DNA from: Sinohyriopsis cumingii
Lineage: Eukaryota; Mollusca; Bivalvia; Unionida; Unionidae
DNA: 64,000 bases
Reading direction: 5' to 3'
Assembly (NCBI GenBank): GCA_028554795.2
Contig: CM068841.1
Span: forward strand, 26,035,308 to 26,099,307
Shown: one piece after another, positions 1 through 21,904 of the stretch
Numbering within the stretch: position 1 is the first letter of the stretch
How the letters are laid out: each line of letters begins with the position of its first letter
Position numbers and translations under genes: made by a program
Notes under the pieces: generated by a model
What the model saw: only the letters and a program-made list of their open reading frames with translations
The model's database searches: none
What the model was told of the DNA's origin: nothing

Positions 1-6590
<6,590 letters not shown>

Positions 6591-9500
6591 CCTCCCAGTA
6601 ATAGATGCATAAATAAAGCATCAATTAATTTCAATTAATTTCGAACAGCAGAAGAAAAACAAGAAAGAAGAACATCGAACAAAAAGAAACAAGTAGAATA
6701 TCTTTATTTATCATGAAAAAATATAAATTGTCGTGTACAAATGTTGGCCCTGTATGGTTTGTAGCTTTACAGCCAACCCTGATAACCAGGTACCGCTGGG
6801 TTCACAAGACCAATTAACGATATTCATGTTGCCAAGGTCGATTTCATTAGACAAATCCCCACGTTCCTCCCATATACACCTAGCTGTCAGTCAAACATTG
6901 TTTATTTAATTTTCCTGCGGACATCTGCCAGCTCTGAAGTCGTATTTTATTTGGTTTATGACATATGAAGGTCTTTTGGGATCTAAATTTGTCGGACTAC
7001 AAAACAGTCCGGTGAACTTAAGTCTTGCCGCTTTGGTCAGTTTACAATATAACAAGCACAGATTCAAACCGTCATAGCTTTACTATCTTTTACCGATTTT
7101 TCGTGAAATAAAAGTTTAGAACACAGTTGATAAAAGAAAATACTACAATATTTGAAAGGGGCGATTATCTCAGACTATATTTTATTAGTACAGAGAAAAA
7201 CGAACATTGTGTAATGCTAATGTTGTATATTTGGTGGAATCTGGAATATTGTTGACGTTCGTGCATTTTGTTCTAGCAGCTACTCGAACAACAAAGATAA
7301 AACAATATTAAAGGCGCAATAATCAAATATTTAACAACTAATAAAGCATGCAATAAAATAGTACAAATGGCACATTGAAGGAATAGATGTCTTCGATATA
7401 TCCTTTGCTTTAATATGGAAATTAATCAAACACGCTTAACAGACAGATTCATAGTATATACATTTTGAATCTAGTATGCAATATAATAGCTAACAGCGAC
7501 TACAGCAACCTATTATTATGGTATTCACCGTCTTAACCGGAAGAATAAAGTCCTTTTTATAATTGGAGTGTGGCTGTAATAAAATATTACCGAGCTGTTA
7601 TGTGTACCATTTTATATGTTGCGATTACTTGATGTTCAGGGTTTACTATAATCTTTCGATGCATCCTACATCTGATTGGAAAGCGTCTCTGTGCTTGCTT
7701 TTTGCTGTGCCTTAAATCCATCCATGCAATGCATTACTAACATAGCTGACACAATTATCGACCGTCTTGCATTTACTTTCCAGGAATGGTGCACCACAGA
7801 AAATTGAATCGATCGCGATATGATTAATCGGTCTGTAGTGTAAGGTAATGATGTGGAACAAAACGTAACAATATTTATCTTAATGGTATAGCGTGCAGAG
7901 ATAGAAAACACATTTGCTTCTTAGTATGTACACTGTAAATAACCTTAGGAATGTTCCTCAAAAGATATATTACTAACATACATGCCTAAAGTGGTCCTGA
8001 CATATTTGTTGAGAAATTCACAAGATATAGTTTTCCATCATTCTAAAATGTGTTCAGCGGAAATTCAAATTTTTGGATTTTTGTTATCTAACAATACGAA
8101 ACTAAATTGCATATATTCTGCTACGTAATATGAGTCAATATCTTTGAACAATGATCTTTAAGCCCAACAACGTAGGTGACATTTTAAGCATTCATCACAC
8201 ATGTACCTCATTTTAATAAATCATGCAAAGTAGATCACAATGAACAAGTTTCTGTATGCAAACTATATCATAACAAATGTGCCCACACAATTTGGACGCA
8301 GATTAGTTTAGTAATGTAGGAGTTGCAGCTTAAATGGATTAACGGTCAGCTAACCACCTGCGTTTTTAATGGATATACAGTAAACGTTATTTTCGGTTGG
8401 TTCAGTTGCATGGCCATTCCCAGAGAACATGCATATTTAGGAACACAACGTAAAACTTATCTTATGACTGCAATTATCTAAGAAATCTGTTCTCCGCGCT
8501 GCATACAAGAAGACACAGGTTATTTATTTTTATTTTGATTTATAGCTTTTTTAAATTAGACTTTGTTTGTCAGTAAATGATAACATTCGAATCCTGCCAA
8601 GATGATATATTCCTCATTTAAAAGGATACATAGATTATTATCACAGACAAGGCACACAAACACTTATCTTCATTATAAACCTGCATGTGTTAAGAGAGAC
8701 ACAAATAGTCAACAATAATAATTTAGAAGAAAAGAATCATTGATGTGTGTAATAGATGTGATTCCTTTTCCTGGTTCAGAATTTGTAGTTGGTATGGGCA
8801 TTCTTTAAAAAATATGTGGTAGAACTAAATCACATAATTTTACGACAGTTAACTGGTCCGACTGATGAAGCAGTAAACAAAGTTATTTATTTTAATATAT
8901 TCCAAAAATGTCTGCATGTTTGCATCTGCCAAGCTAGAATTGATCTGGATAGGAAAAGATCGCAAAGTTAATAACTGCTTTTGCAAGACTGCACTTGTTT
9001 TGACATTGATATGGTACCCTTCATAACGACTAAGAAGCACATTGACAAACAAAAATATCGCCAGACGAATATCTCAAGAAGATGCACAGTAATTGGTTGT
9101 TTTTTAAATTACTGAACATAACCATTTACATATCCACATCATCATGAGTAGACGTGAATGTGGCCCAAGACACCAATGCACATCTTAACCAAGCAAACTG
9201 CCATTTAAGGTTAATAACTAAATTGAGTGCCTTTAAATGTTTACAATATTGATACGAGATGTATAGTAGTTTGTGTATTCCCGGCGCATTTTAAAGTCAA
9301 TTTTAGAACTGTATAGCTTTTGGGGTTTTCTTCAAAGGATTGGCAAACGTGTGGGGAAATGTTTTAATCTCCTGACATTGTACGATCGAACCCCGATATT
9401 ACAGGTACTTCGAACTTCTGAAATGTCGGTCTGCGCTTCAAATGTATCGGATAGCTAGTAATCGATGAAGGTCTTAACAATATAAATTGATGGACTAATC

Positions 9501-12118
9501 AGTATTGATCTCAAATGCGCATTTAATGTCTCACAGAAGTAATGCATAATGATTACATCCTTTTCCCTTATTCATCACGTATGATAAATTAATCATTTTT
9601 ATTAAAATTTTCAAACAAAATCGCAGACATTAAAAAATTTACTCTTTACATAAACTTTATTGTATATCATTTAAGTTATATGTGCATATAGTCAAATTAA
9701 TTTTCCATTAAGTACAATGTATCCATCAATTAATGAAGTAATGAAATATTTTATGGAACCTTTATGATTTCAACCATTGATGGCAATATGCTTGGCAGTA
9801 TGCAAGACAAAATTTCAAATTGTATGTCGGAAGCATGTGAAGAAAGAACACACGTCCACATGTCTGCATAGCAATGTAATATTGTACCTAATTAAATATA
9901 ACGCATAATGGTTTTACACACGTCTGAGCTTTTATTTTAATTTATTAACCGTCTTCTTTTGCAATACAAAAAAGCGTTGATGAAAATATAATTATCAAAC
10001 AATATAAAATAATATCAACTATGTATTTTTCTGGTGTTCGTGTATTAGCTTTAAACAAGCAAAGTAAAATGAAAAGACTAGTTATTGTTTATCTATTTTA
10101 TTTTGCACAATCCAAACGCATAATTATACATAATTCATAATATTTAATAATGTACTCCTTAAGTAGTATACTCCTCAATTATGGTGTAGATGTTCTTATG
10201 GCATTCTGCAGTGCAAATATTCGATTCTTCTAAGAGAGTTTAAGATACGTAGAGACTATCAGCAGTTGCATAATGTTCATCGTTGCATTAGGCTTTCTCA
10301 ATTGCGAACTTAAATAATCCAATATTTGTATGACACATAATGCTTCTTTAATGATAGAGAATAAATTCTTCTTGAAAATGTGTAATAAGTGACAGATGGT
10401 TTGCATAAGGATGGCAGTGTCAGGTTATACGACACGTTGCTTTTAGTGCACATTCAAGATGCCTGGCATAAACCTATATTACTTATCTATGTTATTGTTT
10501 TTTAACCTGATATTCTATTTGTTCATTGCATAGTATGCATAAATTGCTTATCTGCAATTAAAACCTATCAATAGTGATACCAGATGTACAGCCATTTCTC
10601 AAACCATCACGTATTTGCAGTTACATTTTGTCTTTTCCATTGAAAAGTACTACCTCATGCCTGTCACAAATATACATAACAGTTATCCATTAGGTATTGT
10701 AGACGTCCGCCCTTTTGACTCCTTGATTACACAAGAGGTACGTACATTCTACCATTATTCTGTAGTTGACCTATATGGTAGTTCATAAGAATGAACTCTT
10801 GAGTACCACAGTACCAAGGCCTATGACGTGCTCATAGAATATCTGAACTTGAAGAAGTATAATTACTGAACGACCGAAACATGTGTTCAACCATTTTAAT
10901 TGCGGATACACTGCCATTGAAGGGATATCAACTACGACAATGCTAACAGCAATGCCTACTAGAATGGTCATTACAATGCAGGGACGGACATTTGTATCAC
11001 ATTATTACATGTTTTTTCTATGATTTCCTATGATTAGGTTCAAATATTAGGTAAAGCATTAAAGACCATTAGAAAATGAACAGACATTAAAGTCATGCGA
11101 AGGTCATTACTATACGGACGATGGGTAATTTAGGACTCCTTGTCCTTACTAGGAATTTAAAACAGCATGCGAAAATCTTGAAACATATTCTCCGTTGATT
11201 TTGAACATATTATTAAGCCTAAAGCCTATATAGTTCAGTATCAGGTATCTAATCTTCCGCCATGTATAAATGAAAAACAACATCTTTATATTCATGTATT
11301 TAAAGATCTTACATAACAGTGCACTTTGCGTCATAATTTTCTGTTTTACAAAAAATCTAAAGTCAAGCAAGTAATAGGATTATGTTAGCCCTCTTGGGAG
11401 TAAACGCACGATCCTTTGCAAACAAAATCAATAATGTATGTTTCATGAATAGCACCGACACTTAAAGATCTAGATATGCCATTGAGATAACGTAAGTGAA
11501 TTATGGAAGATACGTGGGAGAAATATAAAAGATAAGATATGCCTCGTCATAAACAATGTCGTTTCCATAGGTGCTGTTGAACAATATAAATTCTCATTTA
11601 TCTCACCCCAGATTCCTGACCTGCTCTACCTTTTGTAGTTTGAAATATTGCCAGCCCTGCAAAAAGATAGTATTGGAGATCTAAATATCTTATCACTAGC
11701 CATCTTAAGGAAAAGTGTATATAAAAGAGCTGGCTTCAAAGCAGGGAAATTCTGAAAACGATTGTACTGCCTGTAATAATAAATTTGATTGATAATGAGA
11801 TACTGCGTTGATTAAAGAATGTGTGAAAGCACGTAATAAATAATATATTATTAAGAAAATATAAAACATGGTGTAAACTGTAACAAATAACTTGAGTCAA
11901 TGTACGAAATATTTTGCTGTCATGATAATCACATTCAGTTAATGCTTTTAGGTATTACGTCTGTAATCAAGCCTAACGTTAAACATACATTGTAAACATG
12001 TTTAGCTTTCTCCCTAAGCTATAGGTGGGGCCCTTAAGTTACAAATGGCATCGTATGTGGGTAGTTAATTGCACACAGTTGTATCTTGAGAGTAGTCTGG
12101 AGCTACGCCTAAACATGA
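6591..12118. other. AT-rich DNA, no supported gene
   Basis: No coding exon, RNA gene or recognisable transposon could be supported. The longest open frames are short, AT-biased and interrupted, and none carries recognisable motifs. Confidence 0.5.

Positions 12119-12168
<50 letters not shown>
12119..12168. repeat. (TTA)n trinucleotide microsatellite
   Basis: About 17 uninterrupted TTA units. Confidence 0.97.
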
Positions 12169-13222
12169 CTGACTGTACGTAATTGGTCACATTAAGGCTC
12201 ATTCCAGTTCCTTCAATAATTGTCTGACGCCTTGAAAGGTTCCTATACGTTAAAGTACAAGTCGCCTCTTTATAGTGGGCGTTTGTATTCTGCTTATTTT
12301 AAAATATAAAACAGTCCAATTAAGCATATATCAGCAAAAAAATTTAAAGCACAAAACAAATTTCAAGAGATTTTTTAAAACTACTGAATATGTTAAAATA
12401 TAACAAATATAGAAATATTGCTTTATGAAGCACTAAATGAATTTTGTTTGTAGCTTTATACACTTTAAAGTTTAATAGTATGTATTCCTATCGCATTCGG
12501 TCTATTTGACAACAAAAACAAAACGCTATATAAAAAGATATATACTGTTTCTGGAATGGCTTAAATTACCGGCAAGAGAGTATATTTTATAACAACTTTA
12601 TTCTAAGAGAGAAATCAACCAGGACTATTTGTGGGACATTAGTGACTACAATGAACACATTCAGATTTTATTAAGACTGCGTTCGAATTTATGAAAACCA
12701 GGGCAGAGAAAGCAAGATAAAGACATTCGACAGGCAATTTGCTGCTTTATGCTGGTTCTTCTTAAATAGCTGCAGCTCGAATTGTTACTCCTTCCAAACC
12801 ATTATATAATACCACATATCAAGACCTTCCAATGAATTAAGCAAGTGTGTTAGTGTAAGCCATATGATATATTTGAAAAATAGCTCACTGATAACATTCA
12901 ATAATTGTAATTTATCACACTCGTCACATGCTAAAAATAATTAGTCCGAAACATAATTTAATTTACTCAGACAATCACTTCTTAATATACTTTATATTCA
13001 AAACTTTAGCCGCATAGATATAACTTAGGCAAATGCATATTAAATATTCAGAAGTCCATATCAGGCTCAGTGTTATAGTATGCAGAACCAGGCGGTAGAT
13101 TGACAGATTTCGCAGCCCCTCCCGACCGCTATTCCGAGGAGTTTTACGAAGTAGTCTGATTTTTGCACACAGAACATGAACTTGTATAATGGAAGCTAGG
13201 TACTGACAAAACAACGCAACGC
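12169..13222. other. AT-rich DNA, no supported gene
   Basis: Nothing recognisable apart from the last few tens of bases. These may be further decayed sequence of the LINE remnant that follows, since its conserved reading frame begins abruptly at about 13223. Confidence 0.45.
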
Positions 13223-13612
13223 ATGAAGTATCTAGTAATTACAAATTCTAGAAACGCCTCTGGCAAAAGGTCGATCGGATGGACACATCTCCGCTTCAAG
13301 GATGTCTGCAAGCCAGACATGAAAGCCCTTGACATCAATTTTAACACCTGGAAAGAGCTAGCTCTAGACAGGTCTAGCTGGCAACAAGCTCTGATCACTG
13401 GTCTGAAAGCCGGCGAGAAGAAGCTATGCTTTCTAGCTGATTAAAAGTGATCCCAGAGGAAAAAGAAGCAGCTCAAACCCACCAAACTCAACCTTCAAGT
13501 GCAGCAAGTGCAGGAAGGACTGCAACCCCCGTGTTGGGCTCGAAAGCCACAGCAGACGCTGCACAACCACCAACCGGGACATCTGTCATGAGTGCACTTA
13601 AATGGTCTCCCG
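13223..13612 (+). pseudogene. LINE reverse-transcriptase 3' end remnant with terminal zinc finger
   Basis: The frame 13223-13444 encodes SGKRSIGWTHLRFKDVCKPD followed by MKALDI and a Trp-rich tail, then GEKKL. This matches the C-terminal part of a widespread animal non-LTR retrotransposon protein (GKR-x-G-x-x-x-LR-[FY]-KDVCK-RDMKAL). After a stop and a shift of frame, a second piece at about 13491-13600 gives [19 protein letters not shown] and then RRC, the Cys2-His-Cys finger that normally ends this protein. The two parts lie in different frames and no upstream polymerase sequence is visible, so this is a 5'-truncated, frameshifted dead copy. A (TA)n run follows directly at the 3' side. The exact LINE clade is not assigned. 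Confidence 0.8.
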
Positions 13613-13625
13613 ATACTAACGGATA

Positions 13626-13800
<175 letters not shown>

Positions 13801-16800
13801 TGAGGAGCTAACTTAGCAATCAGAATTATTCTTAGTTTAGATTCACTCCTCTTTAGGATTCTTATTTCAGATGTTAATATCAGTCTGCAGACCTGTTTGA
13901 TGTTGTGCTTAGGTAATTTGAGATGAAATGTTTGTTTGTACTGTTCAGTGGAAATTGAAAGTGCTAATTGGACTAGAATAGTATTCTCGAATTATGGTTA
14001 TTTATGCAAGGGAGTTCTGCACAACGGCATTTTGACCGGTCAGGACTTATGGCGGAACAGTATATTTTTTTAATCTGAAATTTACCTGGAACTTTTCATT
14101 CGTTTAGACTTTAGTAGAACCTTTCTATGATTATTTGGCATTCGATTCATAGAATTGTAAATTCTCTATTTTTGTAATATTGTATAACATTGATATTTAA
14201 ATTCTTTCTTAAGTTTCACAAAACACTATTGTTTTGCATATTTGTAATGCATATTTGTAATACCTAGTTACTACCACAGAGTGGTGAGACCATATAAATG
14301 ATTATAGTAATGCATTTGTTCGAACGAAAGCACGAAGCAGTGATTATACAGAAACAAAAAAAAACCAATCATTTGAGTGCAACAAATTCCATTTACACTG
14401 ACACTTGAGCGAAAATGACAATGCAAACGTACCACAAGCAGCAATTCGATAAGAAGACCTTAATATGGTGGATGTCTTTTCCGAAGTCATACAGAACCGT
14501 CAAATGCATTATCATGCAAAGTGGGTTAAAGATAAGAATGTGAGTGACCTTTACACACATGTATGAAATTTGAATATTCAGGTATGTTTATTTTCTTGAT
14601 TTCTCTGGGCATTACATTACAAATGAATCCTATAAAATAATAGTTCCATTATTGTGTTTGCGGTACATCTTGGTATTTATTGCATGTAAACCACTAGTAT
14701 GGTTCTGAAATATCCGAATACTCGTGAACTATTTTCGTAGATAAATTTGAATTGATTGAATATTTCGAATATTTAACTTATCTTAATAGACATGTCCAGT
14801 AAAACAATGTGCGCGTGTTTGCCACTGGACATGATTGCAAGATATATGGCTACTAGACAGTCAGCCTTAAAGGTCAAGATAATTAATCATTAAACTGATA
14901 GTTATTGCAGGTAAATTCATACACCTAGGACAGAAAAACTTCAAATCATTTCATGGCGGCACGTGTATAACGCACTCTTATGTCATGTTGCTTAAGTCTC
15001 TAATCAGTCAAATAAGACAAACATAGAAGGCAATATATCTGAAATACACAAAAGTTATGTAATGTTAAGCTGTAACCTGCAGTTATTCAAGAGTATACAC
15101 TACATTATTCAGTTTCTATATAATGTTCTAACACTAACTATTCTACTTTCAAATGGTGGGTTGGGGTAGTGTATGTGTTATACTAAATTACAAGTAAAGC
15201 TTCAATTTCAAAATGCTTATTCTTGCATAAAAGAAACTTACTACCCGTGGTTCTTCAACGACAATCGACTCTTTATTTTTTTTGGAAAACTTCCAAGAAT
15301 TATATTTCTGGAAACGATGCGTTTAAACAATTAGTCAGGAACTAGGTGTTGTGTTTTGTGAGTCAGCAGATTTTCTCATTCAGTCGGTACATGAAACTAG
15401 TCTTAAAAGAAAATTAAATCTTTATCAGTCAAAATAGACATAAAATGAAGAAACAAAATGTAACATTGATAACTAATGATATATTAGAAATATTGGAAAA
15501 CCTCGGCGGCTGACAACCCACAATTAGCAATTTTCAGAGCTTTACAAATATTTACTCTTTGTTTTAATAATTGTTTTCTCTATGTTCATTATACAAGATT
15601 ATTGTGTATTGTACTCTTACCATTATTTACTCCAAGGCGAACAAAAAATACACTAACGTGCTTTTATAATTCCAGTGTTATTCAATGCAACAAAAATCGC
15701 GTTTTCATCCCTTGACTATTAATCACCCACATAACACAATCGGACATGCAATCACCGCAACACTTCCAAATATATGTAAATGGGGAGCTATTAAGAATAT
15801 ATGGTCTTAAAACAATTAATAGAAAAGAGTGAGAAGCAGCAAACTTTGTAAAAGTCAACAAATCATTGTATTGTGAATTAAATCCTGAATAATCCTAGTA
15901 TTACAGACATAAGTCATAATGATTATAACTCTGGATATACTTTAGCAAAAATTTAAATTAAATCTAACACTGGATGTGGTGATGTACCTGTGGTGGCCTG
16001 TGTCTTGGTGATGTACCTACAGGACTATGTTGGAGCACAATAATGCAATCCAAGAATAAATCCTTAATTAACACTTAATTATAAATTCAAATATATTTTT
16101 CCAAGCATAATATGTTTGAAGAATTTGTATTTCCAGAGAAGAATCACTTAAATTAAATAACGTGAATAAATAAAATTCTAGCCCAAATGAACTACTGGAC
16201 ACAACCATAATACAGTTGATTCTGCTAAGATCTTTTAAAAAAAAAAAAAAAACAAGATTTATATTTAAAACTAAGACTTAATATGAGACCCGGGACAATG
16301 ATTAAAAGTACATTGTTATAGAAGGATGTAATTATAATTAGAAAAGCCATCACAAAAATCGCAATAAAGCACGTGACAATCATTATTTAGTCTAGCTATG
16401 CTAAACTACAATTTCCTTGACTCAGTTTAACATAATGATCCTCACTCAAAGAAACAAATGTCACTTATTTTTGGACAAGGTCAACTATAGCATACAAAGT
16501 CATTGAATATAGTAAAATATGCAAAAAAGAACTTACAAACAACGCCAATTAAATAATAAGATGTGTATTTATCTTAATTACGGGCATAATTATTTGTACT
16601 ATGTAAAATGCGTGTTTTAACTTGAAAGCCAGCCTACAGCACACTGTCTTTCCTAAGGATTTAAGTATACTGAAGAAAGCAGATCCTAAATATTTGTTCC
16701 ATGGTGATCAATGACAGGATGATTCAACGGTAAAAGTGTTGGATGGGGTGGATGGGACTGTAGTTTAGAGATCCTTTCTTTATAACTACAAGAATCTGTC

Positions 16801-19792
16801 TAAAGGTCGACAGGCCGACAAAAATGAATGCATAGATACAGGCAAACATAAAGAATAATATATGTCTGCCGACCAGTGTTTCTTATATATAATATTCTCC
16901 TTTTGAATAAGAAGAGCCAGAAGCGGATTATGGTGCATCTGGTGCGTACTAATAATAACGGATATCTCCTAAAGACTCATCGGATCCTGAGACAGCATTA
17001 CCTGTGGCCTGATGTTGTCATTATCGGGTGGTAACTCTGAATGGCTTTACTCAATCAAAGCTGTTTGTTCTTCGCAGCTTATATCTCAGATTATTATATT
17101 ATGAAGGCGCATGTTTCGAAATACGGTATTGTTCCAAATATTAGGTTTGCAACACTCTATTCGAGGTCATAATGCTATTCAGAAATTATAGTTAAAAGCT
17201 CTTTCAATGGAACAATGCGTTATATTTCCGTCCTAAACCATACGAAGACGTGGTGTAGTCACTTCATTCAAATTATCAGAAATGATAACAACGACTTCAG
17301 CTGTTTCTTTCTGGGTTAAGAATGACATTATAGTTGATTGATTAATTTGAGTAATGGCACAATGAGAAAGGCAAGTAAAAGGCAGACAAACGCAATAAAG
17401 TCGTAACACGATGCAAAATGAATGTTACTCACCCAGTGGGTATATGGGGACAGTAAAGTGAGGAATATTGAATTGTTCCAGTAAGAAATAAAGCATTCGA
17501 AGATATTGTTTATTTAATATGCATGAACAACTTTTATCTTTTAAACTGGATATAAACTTATGATATGAAGGGGAAGTTTTAAAGTTCTAAAATTATAATA
17601 TTAGAGTTTGATTTATACCGTCATGGGAATATCCCATTTCAACTAAAGAATATGACTTCAGGATAACAATAATTGCAAGGAAAAACAAATAGACCGCGTA
17701 CAAGAGGGAAGGTAAAAGTTGAAGTTTGCCTGACAAAAACAAAAGAAAACAACTCGATGAAGAACGAAAAACGAGCGTCTCTGTATTTGTCAGAATATAC
17801 CAGCTTTACGTAGATATGAAAAAGCTGCAGATATTATCAATAAAGTTGACTTTTAAAGTAACCTGAAGTAACCCTTAGCATTTATCAGTTCGCACCGTAT
17901 TTAAAATATAGTAATTTACACTGATCTAATGGAATAATGTATTGGCATTCCCTAATAATGGCAAGTGCAATATAGCAAATTATGTTTATATAATTTCACT
18001 GGGGAATGGGTTCGGAATGACAATTAATGTTTAACGTTAATTTTCACAATGCAGCGAGGATGACATGGGACTGAATTCGAGGTATTGGGACTGAATTCGA
18101 GAGAACGAAGGAGTTTCTGTAACAATAACGTCTTGCCCCATTGCAGAGCAATTCAGTTCATTGCTGCATCGGTGTTTCTCGAATGATAGAAGCGAAAATA
18201 TTGTAAAATTTAAATAAGTTTCGGCATTTAAAACTTGTCATGAAAGTGGCTATGTGCATTTTATTTAGATGAAAAGAATGTATTCCCAGTTTGGAAATAT
18301 GTATAACGTTATTACATATATTTTTGGATTATGATATCCCGTTGTGTCTTTCGCACAGTGTGATCTATGGCAGTATGATTTTAGTTTTGTATTAGATAAT
18401 GTAATGGCTCAAAGACCTACCGATGTTGAAACCCAAATAAAATATGATGCAATATTTATTATGTTATAATGATGCAACATTGTAATATCAACGCGAAATA
18501 AAATCATCGTCTGAAGAATTATCTTACAGTAAGCTAAAAATGGTCATTTGATACGTAGACACAGATTGTACCACCTAATGTAATCGACCCAAGTGTGCCA
18601 TCACCTCTTTTCTAACTATCGAGGCCAAAATGTCCCATTATACACAAAACAGTTCTGTTTTAGGGATATAACTAATAGATTCAACGTTTTAAACTATAGA
18701 GTTCGAAAAATATTATAATAATTTAGTTATGCAGCTTTAAAATGTGTTTAAGATTGCAACATCGCAAAAACATTTGATTGTTCAGTTATCTTTAAAAACT
18801 ACTTTCCTTATAAATTGACCATTTCGCTATGTTGATGTTATGTAGTAAATCATAATTTCCATTGTCTACACAAGACAATTTAAGATATTAATTTACTGTT
18901 CTTTGGTTTGATTAAAATGTTACTTTGGAGAATAAATTACATTGCGGGATGGCAAGGAAAATTGAAACATTCATATTATCTCTAGAGAAATCACTTATAA
19001 CCTTTTTGGCGCAAGATCAAGTGCAGCTAGCTTCATAAATGTTAGTGAAAACGTTACATAGGGATTTATATATGAATGGCAAAACGTACAATCGATCATT
19101 AGCAATACTTTTAGAATATAAGCTGCATAAATAATTTTTCTTAAACGTAAAATACCTCAGGGGATGAATGTGAAGCCATGGAGTCGAATTTCTGTAGACC
19201 AATTGACGCGTTCGGTTCCTTTAAATTTTTACTTTGCTTGGTATGTTTGACAATATTGGTTTCCTGACTGTATCTCAACCTGAACGAAGTTCAACTCACA
19301 GATGAATATTGTTAATGAATGGGATCTAAATAGTTGTTTAATTCCATTACTCTATTGACTGAACTAGAGAAGGGCCAGTTTTGAAGTATGTTTAGCTTTT
19401 AATCACTGAAGTTTCGTAAGCTTCCATTGTTTTTATTCCATGACACTTGTGACATAATTTGGCTGTTTCTGCAACACCGACGGCATTATTGCAGATACTA
19501 ATTCCTATTATATTTTCTAAATTAATATCGTCATGAAAAGCACATACATACCTTAAAAACTTTATCAGCAATAATTCAAACAAATATTATATATGCAACA
19601 TAAAAAAGACAAAACATTTTCATCCCTGTCGCAAAACACAAATCATGATTCTAATTTTGTTTCTTCATATTTATGTATATAGATGGCCGTATCATATACG
19701 GTATATACCCGCGTATAAGGTGAATCCAAAACGCAATCAAAATAGACTTTGCTCTGCTTCGTATAATACGATGGCATAAGAGGGTTTACCTA
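13801..19792. other. AT-rich DNA, no supported gene
   Basis: No gene or RNA recognised. Around 13900-14110 the sequence loosely resembles 30380-30650 (matching GGAAATTGAAAGT-type and ACTTATGGCGGAAC-type stretches), suggesting an old dispersed repeat. A near-perfect 16-bp direct duplication (GGGACTGAATTCGAG core) lies at about 18067-18103. Confidence 0.45.
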
Positions 19793-20043
19793 GTTGTTGT
19801 AGTTGTAGGGTTTAACGCCATTTTTCACCACACGATAAGCTACACATGGCGGCCAGTATTAATGGTGGAGGAAGAACCCGGGAAAACCCCGAAAAGAACC
19901 ACCGACCCACGAGAAGCTACTGGCAAGCTTTCTTGCATACCAACATTGGCCGAACCCGACACTCGAACCCACGCAGACAGAGGTGAGATGGCAGTGATCC
20001 GTAACGGAAAGCGCTTTCGACCACTTGGCCACTCGGGACCCCC
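19793..20043 (-). mobile_element. tRNA-derived SINE, lophotrochozoan type
   Basis: Read on the minus strand, the copy starts at about 20043 with a tRNA-like head. It has a box A (TGGCCAAGTGG) and a box B (GGGTTCGAGTGTC), as in serine/leucine tRNAs. A body follows with GGTCGGTGGTTC, CTTCCTCCACCA, ACTGGCCGCCAT and GGCGTTAAACCC, ending in a short TAC/AAC-rich tail. The order head-core-tail is that of a pol III SINE, and the body resembles the conserved 3' domain of mollusc SINEs. An open frame at 19862-20059 on + is an accident of the repeat. It looks complete. Confidence 0.85.
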
Positions 20044-20594
20044 ATGTTTACCTTGTTAGTTCCACTGATTATTAAAAACAGACTGCATAGACCCATATCT
20101 GCTGGCGCACTTGCGATTGGTATGGCTATGTCAATTCAGTCGTCAGATTGTCTTTACCTAAAGATGACTACACATGGTATAATACATACATATCTGCTTG
20201 TTCCGAGTGAATAAGGGATACATTTCACCGTATTGGTTAAAATACTTAAGCTTTGCGCCCACGAGATGGTGTACATCCGTTATCCAATCGGAACAAGTAT
20301 AGCTTCCTATAATTTTGGTTAGCAATATGAAGAACAGATTGAATCAGCAAATTTATTGCTGTGTCCTGCGCGATAATAATAGTAGTTTTCCTATTTATGT
20401 TCTGTTATGTTAATATTGCTACAAACAGTACCAGTGGTAACGTAAGATCCTTCCCAATTCACCGTAAAACAGCACATACAATTTAGAAGGAAGGAAAACA
20501 TAGATTGCACATAGTACGAGTTAATGTTGGCTCGTCTGCATGCGAAACGACGGACTGACTTACATGTTAATAGACCACGCAAGAGTAAAACTAG

Positions 20595-20690
20595 TTCAAA
20601 TGTCTTAATCATGCTCTAGTCGGTAGGATATCGAGCCAACATATCTAGTATCCACTCCAGTGAATTATAAACATTAATTCTCTTCGTAAA
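20595..20690. repeat. Unnamed dispersed repeat, copy 1
   Basis: About 95 bp match 24347-24440 in the same orientation. Both share a TTAATCAT..TCGG..AGG.AT block, then AACATATCTA, CCACTCCAGTG and TTATAAACATTA. The family is not recognised. Confidence 0.65.
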
Positions 20691-21876
20691 TAAACTAATG
20701 TTCGGCCAGGGATAAATCAAAGCTATTTTTCAAGGTCGCTGGCCACTTATATTGTACAAACGTGGGATATTGTTATAGTTATAAACAAAACGCATTGGTT
20801 ATGTATGCATACATAAAAATATTTAATTAGACTTAAAACTCCGCTTTTTTAAATGAAAAAATTATTCTACAGTCTCCGTAAACAATCGGTAGTTTCCGCG
20901 TGCCAAAACCGGATATGATGTACATTTATCCCTTCTATTCAAACTAGCCATTAAAGTGTATAATTTACTCACGTAAATGTCTCTGTGATATAGGGTACGA
21001 TCGTGCTTTTGCACAGCAAATATGGTGCACTGTGATGCATACTGTTGTAACTAAAAGAATGATGATGGGAAACAGCGTCCTTTTTTTCCGAAAGACCATG
21101 TTTACCAGAAAAGAAAGTGGATTTAATATGTGGGATCGAATAGGGCAGGGATGGAAAAGTTTTATATTATGCTGAATTATAGTGAATTTGGCCCAAAGGC
21201 TATTCGGCCCAAGATGAAATATAATTCGGCCAAACTTAACAATAGTTCGTACGTTCTTTTTCTTCAGCAAAAACGTATATGCTATGTAAGATAGGTTTTA
21301 GGAAAAAATCTAAATTTAAACAAGCTTTTTTTGATATTCTTTGAAAAAATTAATCATACTTCGTAATGTACATATTTATGAGAGAAAACACAAACTGACA
21401 TATCTTGCTTGTTCTAATTAAAATATGCATATACATTTTTTATGCTAAAAATATATGCATCTGAACAACGACATTCTCAATTTAAGTCTTCCGGTCAAAT
21501 TATCAATAATCATTTATAAAACAATAATACTTAACAGATAATATTCTACATAATACCTATACATTTTGCTAAGAAGAGTGTGCATGAGATATTATAACAA
21601 ATATATTTAAAGTTAGGCTTCAAGTTGTAACACAGCTGCATGCAATACAAACTAGATTACACATGACAGAGAGAGAGGGAGAATAATTTTGAGCATTTTG
21701 TCAGTATTTAGTTGCTGCCTTACCAGTCCAGTTAATGTTATTGTTTGTTTTTATTTTTCAAGTTGTCTTAGTACGTGCGCGCGTAAATTGAACGCTTGTC
21801 ATTACTGGTCAAAATCGTCAATCATGTTTGCTCCGTACAGATTGGAAAGAAAATAATGTTGTTTTTAATGATTGCC

Positions 21877-21904
21877 CCCCCCCACACACACACACACACA
21901 CACA
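21877..21904. repeat. poly-C/(CA)n short microsatellite
   Basis: Nine C residues followed by about ten CA units. Confidence 0.9.

Noticed and set aside
19862-20059. Proline/arginine-rich open frame on +
   Set aside because: It lies entirely inside the SINE on the opposite strand.
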